A DNA stretch of 64,000 bases from Argyresthia goedartella. Taxonomy: Eukaryota > Arthropoda > Insecta > Lepidoptera > Argyresthiidae. Within the stretch, counting starts at the first letter, position 1, and each line of letters begins with the position of its first letter. A program made the position numbers and the translations under genes. This document shows, in pieces, positions 42,932 through 54,299 of the stretch. The stretch covers positions 8,635,829 to 8,699,828 of the forward strand of contig OX463836.1 in assembly GCA_949825045.1 (NCBI GenBank). The letters run 5' to 3'. Below the pieces are notes generated by a model that did no database searches, had not been told where the DNA came from, and saw only the letters and a program-made list of their open reading frames with translations.

Positions 42932-43414
42932 CTTTGGTAGCTAGAGCGTGGCTTCCTGAGATTTGCAGCCGTCAAGGGCTCCAGGAAGGCACGATTTGGG
43001 ACTATCAATCTGTAGGTATAGGCGGTTATTAGGTAACTTGGTTGTGTTCCTATATCCACATAGATTGGTAGTATTGTAAGCTATAGGTCTATTGCTGGTA
43101 GTAGATAGACAGATATTGAATTGAATTACCAGTTAGTCAATCTATTAGTGGTCTAGTAATGCTATTGAATGAACGTTTTGGTTAACATAGGTAGTTACAT
43201 CTATTGATAGCAGGCTATTACATTGTTTTCAGTTTATAGCAATTTATAACTTGAACTAATATTGACTATCTGTGTGTGTTATAATGATAAAGGGAAACTA
43301 AATTGTATTTACAGAATTTATATAGATATAAAACTCGGTTCCTATTGTTTAAGGAAAACAACATTGTTTAAGTTGTGGTTTAGGGTTCCCTCGGTTGGGT
43401 TGTAGACTGGAGGG
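42932..43414 (+). other. BEL-2 leader, no gene seen
   Basis: About 480 bp between the 5' LTR and the Gypsy-like fragment. A possible primer binding site TGGTAGCTAGAGC begins at 42935. The rest is AT rich without an open frame of note. Confidence 0.4.
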
Positions 43415-43750
43415 TCCAATAAAATTGAGTTACTGCAAATCAACTGTCTTTAGAAAATGGAGTTTTAATGATAGGTCATAAGGTAGTCGTGCCGAATAGT
43501 CTTAAGAACAAAATTATTACAGAGTTGCATAGTTCCCATTTCGGAGTGATGAAGATGAAAGCGGATGCTCGTGGAAGACTGTGGTTTCCTGGCATCGATG
43601 CGGCGATTGAGCGCATGTGTGGAGCGTGTGGTGTATGCGCAGCATTGCGACCCTCCCCGCCCCGCACTCCGCTGGCGCCCTGGCCACACCCCCCGCGCGC
43701 ATTCCACCGAGATCATCTCGACTTTTTAGGGCCTATGCACAATCGAGTAA
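43415..43750 (+). pseudogene. Gypsy integrase fragment (H2C2 and first Asp) in BEL-2 leader
   Basis: The frame SLENGVLMIGHKVVVPNSLK, then ELHSSHFGVMKMKADARGRL, WFPGID, CGACGVC and HRDHLDFLGPM is the zinc-binding (H2C2) domain and the first DDE residue of a Gypsy/Ty3 integrase, not BEL. It joins BEL Gag in frame at about 43750. A GTAAGT string lies at the joint (43747-43752). Confidence 0.8.
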
Positions 43751-44775
43751 GTATCGTTCCGATCATGTCGTTATCTGAAATCCAGAAGGGTGTTTCTAAG
43801 GAACTCAGATGGTTTTCCTCCGCACACGGTCTGATAGACCGTTTAGATAGGCATGATGTGGTATTGGAGCGGTCTATGGACGTTAAGGAACGTTACAATA
43901 GGGTGCTCGAATTGTCCGCGCAGGCGGAATCAGTTGATGGTTGCGCACCTGACAGGCTGTCACGGTTGATAGGGGATGTCGACCAATGTATGGAGATGGC
44001 AGCTGCTATCAAGCAGAAGGCTGCGGACATCCGTAGACAGCGCGAGTCCAGCCATGGTGGTGACATTGAAGCACCTCTGCCGCTTCAGGGTTCGGGGTCC
44101 AGGTTACCTGCCATAACTATGCCTACTTTTGACGGCGTGTCCGGTGAATGGATGAGCTTCATCAATCTGTTCGACAGTTTGGTGCACAAGCGATCGGACA
44201 TTACCAAGTCTGTCAAGATGGCTCAGCTGGTGGCAGCATTGAGGGGTGAGCCTAGGGAGCTGGTCGCTCATTTGACAGTTACGGAGGGTAACTATGAAAC
44301 GGCCAGGCAATTGTTGGTCAGACGTTACCATAACAAACGGAGGTTGGCCGATGCCCAACTGAACCGTTTGTTTAGCATCCCGGTTGTGAACAAGGTCGGG
44401 GCCATACAGACGGAGGTTTTGAACCCATTGTTGTCCGTCACCAAGGCTCTAGAGAATCTTGGACTTCCGGTTGGTGAATGGTCGTACCTACTGTTGTACA
44501 TTGTACTTTCCCGTCTACCCGCTGACGTGCAGACTCGTTTCGAACAGTCTCACGGGAGGTCGGCCGAGGACCTGCCCGCCTTCTCCGACTTGGTCGGATT
44601 CTTGGAAGAGGAGGCTCGACGGGCAGAGAATTTGGGGTTGACGGTCACCCATCCTTCGGAGACACAGAGAGCTGCCGGGAGCGCTGTGAGTAGGGGCCCT
44701 CCGACGAGGAAGGACCGCACCAACCGGCAGTCGTATGGGACTGTGAGTGAATTGACCCCACATGGTGAGACCTGA
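43468..44775 (+). CDS. Chimeric ORF: Gypsy integrase piece fused to BEL-2 Gag
   Basis: 435 codons. Residues 1-94 are the Gypsy H2C2 fragment. From about residue 100 (MSLSEIQKGVSKELRWFSS) it is BEL Gag: a coiled-coil-like N-terminal part, then a DUF1759-type domain (ITMPTFDGVSGEWMSFINLF, ARQLLVRRYHNKRR). It ends at a TGA (44773-44775) that interrupts the same frame just before the zinc knuckles. The native Gag start is probably the ATG at 43765. Confidence 0.8.
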   Translation: MIGHKVVVPNSLKNKIITELHSSHFGVMKMKADARGRLWFPGIDAAIERMCGACGVCAALRPSPPRTPLAPWPHPPRAFHRDHLDFLGPMHNRVSIVPIMSLSEIQKGVSKELRWFSSAHGLIDRLDRHDVVLERSMDVKERYNRVLELSAQAESVDGCAPDRLSRLIGDVDQCMEMAAAIKQKAADIRRQRESSHGGDIEAPLPLQGSGSRLPAITMPTFDGVSGEWMSFINLFDSLVHKRSDITKSVKMAQLVAALRGEPRELVAHLTVTEGNYETARQLLVRRYHNKRRLADAQLNRLFSIPVVNKVGAIQTEVLNPLLSVTKALENLGLPVGEWSYLLLYIVLSRLPADVQTRFEQSHGRSAEDLPAFSDLVGFLEEEARRAENLGLTVTHPSETQRAAGSAVSRGPPTRKDRTNRQSYGTVSELTPHGET

Positions 44776-45282
44776 CCATGTTGTAGGCAGATTGGCCATG
44801 CTGTGGCCAATTGCAATAAGTTCGGGGAACTTAGGGTTCAGGGACGGCGCCGGATGGCCAAGCAGCGGAGCTGGTGTTTCCTGTGCCTCGGGCCACACAT
44901 GGCTAGGGACTGCACGCGCACAAAAATGTGCGGATATTGTGGTGGGGCCCACAACAATCTGTTGTGCATGAACCGGTCCGGCCAACAGCCTCCACAGGGC
45001 CGTATCCAGGGTGACACGGCATGGGGCCCTGAGAATTTGTTTGCGACTCGGAGCGCAACTCAGGGGCTACGTCCCCACGTCCACAGGGCCGTACCCAGGG
45101 TGACACGGCATGGGGCCCTGAGTATTCGTTTGCGACTCGGAGCGCAACTCAGGGGCCAACGTCCCCACGTGCACAGGGCAGTACCAGGGTGCAGGGCCGC
45201 ACTCAGGACCATTACCAGGAGTTTTCGGTTGCGACTCAGCATCCGACCCAGCGGGACATTGGGTGTGTTGAGCAGGCCGTAA
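44776..45282 (+). pseudogene. BEL-2 zinc-knuckle region after in-frame stop
   Basis: Same frame as the preceding ORF: IGHAVANCNKFGELRVQGRR, then SWCFLCLGPHMARDC and CGYCGGAHNNLLCM, the BEL-type zinc-knuckle cluster. The frame then runs into a repeated segment and is lost; coding continues in another frame (45189-45560, Pro/Arg rich) before the protease. Confidence 0.75.
44992..45180 (+). repeat. Two-and-a-bit 90-bp tandem units in BEL-2 Gag linker
   Basis: The string CCACAGGGCCGTA with following GGTGACACGGCATGGGGCCC recurs at 44992 and 45081, with a partial at 45171, a period of 89-90 bp. The indel between units probably explains the frame change here. Confidence 0.85.
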
Positions 45283-45578
45283 CGGGCGGGTGGCATGGGA
45301 CACCTTCGAGCTATGCGGGTGCGGTTCGGACGCCGCCTCAGTTGTCGCCCCGCTCGTCGCCTCGTCCTCGTTGGTCACATGTGATGTCCCCCCCGCTCAT
45401 GGAGCGGCCACGGTTGAATTCACGCCCACCCCCGTTTACGGGGAATCGTAGGTTGGGAATGGAACCGGCGCGTGGGCCATTTGTACAATGGGACCCTCTG
45501 GCGTATAGCTGCATACCTGATCGGTTACAGGCACAGTGGAGCCCCGGGGGTCCTCGCTAGGAATTTGCGGCCCAACCA

Positions 45579-48500
45579 TTGGTTGCCCCCCAACCGGAGA
45601 CGGTGGTGTTACCGATCGCCTCTGTGCTTGTTTGGGATTTGGCGGGCAACCCAACATACGTTCGCGCCCTATTAGATTCTGGAGCTCAGGGCTGCATTGT
45701 ATCGAATGATTTAGCAAAATGGTTGGGCCTCAAGGTAAATAGGTATAATAAATCAATACGGGGCGTGGGGAATGTTACGGTTACGAATGTAGTTGGTCAA
45801 TCGGTGATCACGTTCTCTCCACGTTGTGACATTTTGACAAAAACATCCGTGCAAGCTTTAGTAATGACGCATGTCATGGGCAGACACCCCTTGGTGAAGT
45901 TGAATCCGGCCGTTCGATTCCTGACATCAGGACTCAAGTTGGCGGATCCCGATTTTGACACTCCAGCCCCGGTCGACCTGCTACTGGGAGCAGACGTTCT
46001 GGGTAGGTTTCTGTTGTCGGATCGGCGAGTTCTTCAGCCGGACGGGTTGATTGCTGTGGATACTAAGTTTGGTCACGTGATCATGGGTCCGGCATTGCCA
46101 ATGGTTAGGCCTGCAGAGTCAGATGGCATACTTATTGGCTCAGCGTTGTCAGACGCTATCCAACGTTTCTGGGAGATAAAGGAACCTCCCACCGCTCGTC
46201 GAGTCGACGCAGACGAAGAAGAGTGCGAGTTGTTTTACCAGAATAGTACTGGTCGCCTTCGTTCTGGTCGTTTTGTAACTCGACTGCCTTTCAGGGCCGA
46301 TCGACCGCCACTAGGAGAATCTAGGAAGATGGCTGAGACGAGATTGATGTCGATGGAGCGTAGGATGAAGGGAGCCGTCGCGCGTCTCAACCCCTTTGTT
46401 GATTCGACCGGGTTACTTCGGGTAGCAGGGAGATTGCGCAATGCGAATCTGTCGTATTCGGCTCGTCACCCACTTCTGCTCCCCAAGGGGGGACAGTTAG
46501 TTGAATTGCTGGTGACTGGTCGTCATATTAAAAACGCGCATGCCAGCTGTAACGCGTTGTTGGCCACGCTCCAGCGGGAGTTTTGGATCTTATCTGCCCG
46601 CCATGTCATACGGAACATCGTGTTTCGGTGCATGCCTTGTTATCGACTTAAGGCTGCCACGATGCAACCTCTCATGGGGGACTTGCCCCCTGATCGTGTG
46701 AATGAGGTCAGACCGTTTTCAGGTGTTGATACGGATTTTGCAGGACCGTTTATGGTGAAGAGTTCACGATTGCGTACCGCTAGGCAATACAAGGCGTACC
46801 TATGTGTGTTTGTTTGTTTATCCACCAAGGCGGTACATCTCGAGCTCGTTGCTGATCTCTCGACAGAGGCTTTCATTGCTTGTTTGGATAGGTTTGTTTC
46901 TCGAAGGGGACTTCCAACTTTGATCCGCTCTGATAACGGCACTAACTACATCGGTGCGGAACGATACTTACGAGAGATAGTCAACTTTTTGAATGTAAAT
47001 AAAGTGGATATTGGAACGGCCCTCTCCCGTCGGGGTTTACAGTGGACCTTCAGCCCACCGATTTGCCCCCACTGGGGTGGGATTTTTGAGGCCGTAGTTA
47101 AGTCAGCTAAGACGCACTTGGGGCGTATAGTAGGTCAGACCGCGCTGACTTTTGAGGAGCTCGCGACATTGTTTTGTAAGATCGAGGCCGTTCTCAATTC
47201 GCGACCGTTGTGTCCGCTCAGCTCGGATCCAAATGACCTGGAGGCTCTGACCCCAGGCCATTTCTTGATAGGACAGCCACTTAACGCGTTGCCCGAGCAC
47301 CCCTTCGAGGGAGTGAAATTGTATCGGTTGTCAAGGTATCAGATGCAAGTCTATAGCCAGGCCTTTGCAGATGACGTGGTCCTGATATTCTCCGGAAAGT
47401 CGGTGGTGGCCCTGGAGGCTGAAGCTAACAGAGTCCTGGCGGCAGTCTTCTCCTGGGGGGTTAGAAACAAACTTAAATTCGCCCCCCATAAAACCAGTGC
47501 AATGGTCGTCACAAAAAAGCTCAAGTATGACGACCCCCACATCCAGATGGGCGGCGTACCGATTGCACTGGTGGAGGAGATAAAGCTTCTGGGAGTCATC
47601 ATCGACCGTAAACTTACGTTTGGCTCCCACGTGGTAGCCGTATGCAAAAAGGCGACCAACATATATAGACAGCTTGCCTGCGCTGCAAAAACCACGTGGG
47701 GGCTGAATCCGGAGGTGGTCAGGACAATCTACGTCGCGGTAGTGGAGCCTGTAATCCTTTACGCGGCAAGTGTCTGGGGAACCGCCGCTGACAAACAAAT
47801 GACGCAAAAAGTGCTCAATTCTGTGCAGCGGGGGTTCCTCCAGAAGATAGTGAAGGGTTATAGGACCATTTCCCTAAATGCAGCACTGGTACTGGCTGGC
47901 CTGCTCCCCCTTGATATCAGAATTAAAGAACAAGTTAAACTTTACAAGGCAAAGAGGGGCGGGCCAATGGGCGACATCCCGTCAGATAGGAAAATAGAGG
48001 AACGCGCTCCCTTTGCGGAGGCACCACATCCAGCGCGAGACGAACCACTGACATTCGAGTGCCTGGAAGATTTTGCGCCCACCACTGTCGACCACCTTAA
48101 CATCGTCGGCCCCCAAGTCTACACTGACGGCAGTAAGATTGGGGGCGGGGTGGGGGCCGCTTTCACCTGGTGGAAGGATGGGGTGGAAGCGGCCTTTAGA
48201 ACATTCCGCCTGGAACCATTCTGTACAGTTTTCCAGGCGGAAATGTACGCAATCAAAATGGCAGTGGAACGGGCTCGAGATCGCAAAGAGTCCGTCATTA
48301 ACATATTCAGTGACTCGCGGTCGTCTCTGGAACTCCTGTCGAGCGGTCGAGTGACCCACCCGCTGGCGCTTGCAACGCGTCGCGCTGCCACAGAGTTGAG
48401 GGCAGTGGGTGGTGAGCTGCGGCTGTTCTGGGTACGGGCGCACGTGGGGACGCCCGGCAACGAGCGAGCAGACGAGCTCGCAAAACGTGCGGCCCACAAA

Positions 48501-48968
48501 AAAACGCGTGCCGACTACGACCGGTACCCAGTATCGTTCGCTAAAAGAACGATACGGCAGGAGTCCATTGCCGAATGGCAGAGCCGGTACGAATCCGGAG
48601 ACACCGCTTCAGTCACAAAAGCGTTCCTCCCAGATGTCGCCCAAGCACACCGCACGATGCTCCATGTGCAGCTCGACAATTTCCTCACCCAAGCGCTCTC
48701 GGGGCATGGCGGGTTCCTTCAGTACCTACATAGGTTCAAACTGAAGGACAGTCCCACATGCCCCTGTGGTGATGCGGATGAGGACCCGCTGCACATTTTC
48801 ATAGAGTGTCCGTTGTATGGGAGGAGAAGGTTCGAGGCCGAGATGGTCATGGGCGGCCAAATAACTAAGTCGAACCTACCAAACCTCCTACAGGACAAAA
48901 CAACGCGCCCAGTCCTGGCGGCATTCATGAGGGAGATCGTGCGGTTATGCAATATAAGAAATAAATAG
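45579..48968 (+). CDS. Chimeric ORF: BEL-2 protease-integrase fused to R1 LINE RT/RNase H
   Basis: 1129 codons. Residues 1-589 (to 47345) are BEL. The aspartic protease is [13 protein letters not shown]. The pre-RT segment is [20 protein letters not shown]. Then, with RT and RNase H missing near 46350-46390, comes the integrase: FRCMPCYR, Asp in [10 protein letters not shown], Asp in [11 protein letters not shown], Glu in [10 protein letters not shown]. Residues 590-1129 are the R1-type LINE end: [13 protein letters not shown] (RT active site), an RNase H domain ([57 protein letters not shown]) and a Cys/His motif ([17 protein letters not shown]). The fusion is an insertion product, not a host gene. 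Confidence 0.9.
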   Translation: MVAPQPETVVLPIASVLVWDLAGNPTYVRALLDSGAQGCIVSNDLAKWLGLKVNRYNKSIRGVGNVTVTNVVGQSVITFSPRCDILTKTSVQALVMTHVMGRHPLVKLNPAVRFLTSGLKLADPDFDTPAPVDLLLGADVLGRFLLSDRRVLQPDGLIAVDTKFGHVIMGPALPMVRPAESDGILIGSALSDAIQRFWEIKEPPTARRVDADEEECELFYQNSTGRLRSGRFVTRLPFRADRPPLGESRKMAETRLMSMERRMKGAVARLNPFVDSTGLLRVAGRLRNANLSYSARHPLLLPKGGQLVELLVTGRHIKNAHASCNALLATLQREFWILSARHVIRNIVFRCMPCYRLKAATMQPLMGDLPPDRVNEVRPFSGVDTDFAGPFMVKSSRLRTARQYKAYLCVFVCLSTKAVHLELVADLSTEAFIACLDRFVSRRGLPTLIRSDNGTNYIGAERYLREIVNFLNVNKVDIGTALSRRGLQWTFSPPICPHWGGIFEAVVKSAKTHLGRIVGQTALTFEELATLFCKIEAVLNSRPLCPLSSDPNDLEALTPGHFLIGQPLNALPEHPFEGVKLYRLSRYQMQVYSQAFADDVVLIFSGKSVVALEAEANRVLAAVFSWGVRNKLKFAPHKTSAMVVTKKLKYDDPHIQMGGVPIALVEEIKLLGVIIDRKLTFGSHVVAVCKKATNIYRQLACAAKTTWGLNPEVVRTIYVAVVEPVILYAASVWGTAADKQMTQKVLNSVQRGFLQKIVKGYRTISLNAALVLAGLLPLDIRIKEQVKLYKAKRGGPMGDIPSDRKIEERAPFAEAPHPARDEPLTFECLEDFAPTTVDHLNIVGPQVYTDGSKIGGGVGAAFTWWKDGVEAAFRTFRLEPFCTVFQAEMYAIKMAVERARDRKESVINIFSDSRSSLELLSSGRVTHPLALATRRAATELRAVGGELRLFWVRAHVGTPGNERADELAKRAAHKKTRADYDRYPVSFAKRTIRQESIAEWQSRYESGDTASVTKAFLPDVAQAHRTMLHVQLDNFLTQALSGHGGFLQYLHRFKLKDSPTCPCGDADEDPLHIFIECPLYGRRRFEAEMVMGGQITKSNLPNLLQDKTTRPVLAAFMREIVRLCNIRNK

Positions 48969-49387
48969 GTTCTATCCGGGCACCGATCCAAGTAATTATT
49001 AATTAATTATTGAATGAATTGTGAATTAATTATTTTGAGTATTTATTTATTGAAATGATATTTATGTTATTGCTAATGTCAATGTCATTGTATTATGTTA
49101 ATGAGTAAATTAAATAGACGCAACTTAACGTCAAAAATGTAAATATTTTAGGATTAAGTTAATTTTGTTAATACTAAGTTTAAAGCCAAAAAAAAATAAA
49201 AAAATATATATATATAAATAAACGATGTATAAAGGCACCTCAACCACGAGGTGGAAAAAAAAGAAAGTGGGCATACGGTGTTTTTAGTCGGTAAGAGTCC
49301 GACACTGCCAGGGCCTCCCTTCCCTGGCGTCCATGAGGATTTTCACCGTGTGTCCAGAAACAAAAATAAAAAAAAAAAAAAAAAAAA
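47346..49387 (+). mobile_element. 5'-truncated R1-type LINE inside BEL-2 integrase
   Basis: Bounded by the direct repeat AAGGTATCAGATG (47333-47345 and 49388-49400), with a poly(A) tail at about 49369-49389. The coding part ends at 48968 with a stop. The 3' UTR of about 400 bp holds a TA-rich run (49204-49220). The 5' end is cut just before the RT active site. The RNase H domain places it in the R1/I group. Confidence 0.92.
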
Positions 49388-49676
49388 AAGGTATCAGATG
49401 TTGCAGCAGTTTACTCAGAATTTCTGGAAGCGTTGGTCGCTCGAGTATCTGCATATCTTACAACAGCGCCTTAAGTGGACTGACAAAACCAGCCCCCCTA
49501 GTGTTGGTGACCTCGTTCTGGTTAAGGATGCTAACCTACCGCCACTACGTTGGCGCAGGGGGCGCATTGTTAACTTGTTCCCTGGCAAGGACGGGACCCC
49601 CCGGTCTGCAGAGGTTCTAGTAGGAGGCTCGGTTCTAAAACGAGCGGTAGCAACGTTGTCTCAGCTGCCCGTAGAT
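49388..49676 (+). pseudogene. BEL-2 integrase C-terminal end
   Basis: After the LINE the BEL frame resumes: RYQMLQQFTQNFWKRWSLEY, then SVGDLVLVKDANLPPLRWRR and ATLSQLPVD before the stop. This matches the integrase tail of BEL-1 (GDLVLIADGTLP). It ends about 35 bp before the 3' LTR. Confidence 0.85.
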
Positions 49677-49711
49677 TAGGGGACAGGTGGGTGCCTGTCC
49701 GGGCGGGTGAT

Positions 49712-50255
49712 TGTTCGATTCCAAATCGATATTCGATCGATGGTTTCTGAACGGCCATTTTGAATTTGACGGTGCTGCCAACCTAGCAGTTTTTGACAAC
49801 TGACAGACGAAAGCCCTCGCAATGTAAACGCGTTTTGGTTAGGGTATTGAAATTAAATCGCAAGCCATCTGGAATGTATTCGGGTTTCCCTCAGGATTGT
49901 CTATTTAGCTGAGTGTGTTGTGGTTCCCCGAACCAGATAAAGTTCGCATTTACGTGGCCGATTGGTTTTTACCACGTAACATAACCTGTGTTGGAACACT
50001 GTGCTCATTGAAGCTGGCCCGCCAGTCATAGGAGGTTGGCTGAAGAACCTGTCTACCAAGAAGAGCCTAGGGTGCACCCGGGCCTTGCAGAGAGACAGGA
50101 GGTTGACGGGACCGAACCACAGACCAGGTTAGATCGACCCCAATTACTTCAGCTCGGTGAATCGCCGACGTTCACACTTCTTGGCAACTGATCGTTACGC
50201 TACCTCGTAGCTGATGGGCCCCTACGAGGTCATTAGGTGCTGAGAAGCCTGAACA
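49712..50255 (+). repeat. BEL-2 3' LTR
   Basis: 544 bp, TGTTCGATTCC..GCCTGAACA, followed by the target duplication TAGTT and the second half of the interrupted LINE. Preceded by a G-rich stretch with a small hairpin (GGACAGG..CCTGTCC). Confidence 0.97.
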
Positions 50256-53025
50256 TAGTTGTAATATCTATCTACCAGTCCCCAAACCTCGAACTAATAG
50301 TAAATGACATAGACATCCTTCTAAAATTAGGAACACATATGCTTATAATGGGAGACTTCAATGCCAATCACGAACAATGGCACCATGGCCCTAGTAATAG
50401 ATGCGGCATAAAGCTCTTTAACCATATGCTGAATAGTGACTACACCATCCACGCATCCAAGACACCATCCCTTGTACACTACCAACCCGGCCATAAACCG
50501 ACTAATTCTGACTTGGTACTGTCCGTTAATGTTGCTCACGTTAGCGAAGTGAAAACTATTCCGGCTTTGTCCTCGAACCATCTACCACTATCCTTTTCTG
50601 TTGGGAGTTCTCCCTTTTGGAGACCTCCGTTCCGCTATTATAAATATGCTTACGCTGACTGGAATGCCTACAGATCATTCATCGACGGACAAATAACACT
50701 TTCGGCCCAGGTTCTCAAAATGAAGTTTGAAATCAACGATGCAGTTCATCACCTTCACCAGTGTGTCCTAAGTGCCAGAGATCGGTTTGTGCCTACTGGC
50801 ATCAGAAAGGAGACTACAGTACCAAAGGTCCCCCGCCACCTCAAAAAGCTCATTAGGTATCGTAATCAACTTCGACGTACACAGCAAAGCACACTTAATG
50901 TTGCCGAAAAGAGGTCTATCCGTTCTGCAATTAACTCCCTTCAAATAAAAATTCAATCAGGCATACAGAACCAACTTGATAAAGATTGGAATGATAAACT
51001 GTCAAAGGTTGAGAACCCTAGCTGCGACCTGGGACGCCTAGTAAAAACCAAATCCTCTGTAATTCCTCCCCTTAAAACCAGTCATGGCAGTATGGTACAA
51101 CCACCAATCCCACTGAGCAAGCGGAAGCACTAGCAGACGCATTTCTTGCCAATACATGCTTAACTAAGCATTGAACCAATGTTGAAACACTCGAACTAAT
51201 TGAACATTCAAGAAATATTATTAACAGCCTAGTAGTAGTAGAGTGCCAGTTGGTCCACTCCTCAAGACCAAAGGAAATATGGACTTCGCTGCGTAGTCTT
51301 AAATGCCGCAAATCCCCAGGGGAAGATAAAAACCAGGGCGTTGCCCTTAAAAATCTTTCGCAAAAAGCAGTTGAAAATTTTCAACGGCTGTTTATGCTTA
51401 AATTACTTTCCTGAATCATGGAAAACCGCTAAAGTAATCGCCATTAAAAATTCGGGTAAAGACGAGACCATTCCTGTTAGCTACAGACCCATAATCTTAT
51501 TACCAGCTTTTGGAAAATTGTTCGAGTCCATTTTGTACTCTCGATTACTTCGAACATTCCAACATTTTCTAAAAAATGAACAATTTGGCTTTTGAAGTAG
51601 TCATTCTACAACTCAGTAGTTAGCCAGAGTGGCTGAGCACATTTCCCACCATCTAAACCTCAAAGACTCAACAGGAATGTTTCTCCTTGACATCGAGAAA
51701 GCGTTTGACACTGTGTGGCACGATGGTCTGCTTCACAAAGTAGTAATGCTAAATATTCCCTTATCGTTGATCAAAATGATTCAGTCATACCTTTCCAACC
51801 GTAACTTCTCTGTTCACATCAGTGAACAGTACAAATCCGCTCCTCGATTTATCCCTGCTGGAGTACCATAGGGTTCGATACTCGGGCCTTATCTATTCTT
51901 GTTATACATTAACGATATGCCGGTACAGACAAGAACTAACTTAGCATGTTTTGCTGATGATACTGCAACCCTTACTACCTCCAAAGATGCCGACCTAATT
52001 GTTGCTAGACTTCAGTTGGCTCTAGACAATCTGTATTAATATTTCAATAAGTGGAAACTTAAACTCAATGAGTCCAAAACAGAAGCTATCTACTTCTCGA
52101 GACAACTCCAAGAACCAAAGCGGTCGCTCAAAAGTGCAGGTCAGAGCATTCCGTGGAGCAAGTCAGTTCGTTACCTTGGAGTGACGCTGGACAAAAAACT
52201 CAATTGGACCAAACATGTTTCGCTCACACGAAACAAGGGTATGACAGCTCTAAATGCCCTTAGCCCATAGCAAACCTAAGCCCGAACACTAAGCTCGGAA
52301 TATACACCACGCTTGTGAGACCGTGCTTCACCTATGCTGCACCAGTTTGGAGCAGCACATGTAAAACAAATTATTTATTACTACAAGTCATCCAAAATAA
52401 AGCATTAAAAATTGCCTTTAACACGCCGTTTCTGACGAACTTAATTAATCTACACATTCCTGCTAAACTCCCTCTGGTTTCTGACTATATACTGAAGCTA
52501 ACTAAAAAGTTCTACCACAAGAACTCGCACAATTCCTACAAATTAGTCTCATCAATAGGTCAAACAAAGATGTGCGATCTCCCTTATGTCGAATCATATG
52601 GCACTTATAGACTACCCCATCACCGCTTACTGTACGATGTTAGTGATACCTAGTTAGATATTTGACTACCTTTATTTTTATTGTATGTGTGATCTCAATA
52701 ATAATACCTACATTATGTCAACAATATTAAAAATTCTTATACTGGTTCCGACCACTTGCAACCATATTCCTAATTACATTGTAGCAATATGATACTTAAC
52801 TACTATTGAGTTCACAAATTAGTATCTCAAAATGTAAGTTTGTATATATTTCTGTTATAATTATCATGCTACTATAGACTCTAAATTACTCGTGCCAAAA
52901 GCTTTTGTAGGTGTACTAGCCTGATAAAGTGAACCTTATTAAGTAATGAAACTGTAGCCGTAATGTTTACGTTATAAGTGTACTTACTTTTATTATTCCA
53001 TAATAAAGAATTTTTAAAAACAAAC
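50256..53025 (+). pseudogene. Jockey-type LINE, part right of BEL-2 (endonuclease end, RT, tail)
   Basis: Frames with several stops: endonuclease end (YQSPNLELI, MLIMGDFNANHEQW, NSDLVLS, SSNHLPLSF), then RT blocks (SYRPIILLPAFGKLFESILY, LLDIEKAFDTVWHDG, GVP, GSILGPYLFLLYIND, CFADDTATL), WKLKLNESKTEAIYFSR, RYLGVTLDKKLNW, and a C-terminal part ending at 52653. An AT-rich 3' region runs to about 53025. With 42150-42387 it is one element split by BEL-2. Confidence 0.85.
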
Positions 53026-54055
53026 AAAACAGTATTCCATAAGACATAATACTGTGAAAATAACTAAAGTAAACCAATCTGGCAGTTTCAACATCTGTAA
53101 GATATCTGATTTGTCTGACCACAAAAGCTGCTAATCTAAGTCTTCGTGCAAGATTAGTTATGTAAGGACCCCATTGAAGTTTCGAATCTATAGTGATTCC
53201 AAGAAAGATTGTGTCCTCAACGAGGTCTAATCTTTCAGATCCTATTCTTACACTGCTTTCAACCTGTAGTACACTATGGGAACAAAATTTGATACATTTA
53301 GTCTTCTTTGAGTGTAATAACCAACATAACATATGAGAGAGTGTACTATTTGCGTCGTCTAGAATTTCTTTTCACCTTGAAAATAATAGATGTGTCATCA
53401 GCAAATAGAACAATCTGAGTCATTTTTTCCATCATATACTGCCGTATATGAGATGACCTGCCGGTCATTCACGTACACTAAGAAAAGGAACGCATCTAAG
53501 ATAGAACCCTGGGGTACACCAATATTCATATGGGTTCCAGTGGACTTACAACCGCATCCTGTGATCCTTCCCACGCCCTATAAATGTGTTCCACTAGCGC
53601 TACTCCGGCGTCTGTTGTTGATCTGCCGTTAGTGAATCCGAACTGTTTTTTGTGGAGTAGCCCAGATGCATTGAAGTGAGAGAGTACTTGACTCAATATG
53701 ACCTTTTCAAACACCTTGCTCAACACTGGCAATACAGATACAGGTCTGAAGTTGGCAGGGTCTTCTTTACTACTGGATTTGAAAAGTGGTATTAATCTGT
53801 TCATTTTCATGAGGTCAGGAAAAACACCGTTTGCTATACAACTATTGAATGTGATAGCCATCTTTGTTGCAATCACATCGATTACTGATTGAACCACGTT
53901 AACCGACATACCCCATAAATCTTCAGTCTTTTTCATGTTAAGAAGTTTAAATGTTTTAACTATAGCTATAGAGCCTATTGTTTTGAAGTTAAAGCCATCC
54001 TTGTTTTGGGGTACATTTTCAAGCAAGTAATCTAAAGACTTCAGAAGAGGATGGT
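53026..54055 (-). pseudogene. Second LINE relic, opposite strand, internally deleted
   Basis: Minus-strand frames: EDLWGMSVNVVQSVIDVIAT, LMKMNRLIPLFKSSSKEDPA, NFRPVSVLPVLSKVFEKVIL, KKQFGFTNGRSTTDAGVALV (53526-54026), then after a deletion FLFLVYVNDRQVI and, at 53332-52967, TIFLGITIDSKLQWGPYI. The RT catalytic middle is missing. Confidence 0.75.
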
Positions 54056-54149
54056 AGCGCTTCTGTTGTTGGTATGGGTATACATTCCACTTGACTGGCG
54101 TTTGAACACACCGTTATACTGGTAACACAGAAGCGTGACATTGACGTTA

Positions 54150-54265
54150 GGGAACCAAAAAACTTGGCTTAAAGGTCTCGTTACCAAGCCATAAACTCTT
54201 ATAAAAAAAATGACGTTAGGGGGCTGCCAAGCCATAAACTCTTATTAAAAAAAATGACGTTAGGG
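54150..54265. repeat. Short direct repeat, two units of about 46 bp
   Basis: CCAAGCCATAAACTCTTAT plus an A run plus ATGACGTTAGGG occurs twice in a row (about 54183 and 54228). A third GACGTTAGGGAACC lies at about 54141. No coding signal. Confidence 0.75.
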
Positions 54266-54299
54266 GAACCAACCGATACTAGCGCCACTTTGACAGTTG

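Larger units (their letters stand above)
42388..50255 (+). mobile_element. BEL/Pao element lacking RT-RNase H (BEL-2), inserted in a LINE
   Basis: Two 544-bp LTRs with about four differences by eye and the 5-bp target duplication TAGTT (42383-42387 and 50256-50260). Inside are BEL-type Gag, zinc knuckles, protease and integrase but no RT or RNase H. A Gypsy integrase fragment lies in the leader and an R1-type LINE in the integrase C-terminus. The nearly identical LTRs mean recent transposition, so RT must have come from elsewhere, unless the deletion followed insertion. Confidence 0.93.

Noticed and set aside
45579..48968. Host domesticated fusion gene of integrase and RNase H
   Set aside because: The fusion point has a 13-bp target duplication and the LINE poly(A) follows, so it is a simple nested insertion.
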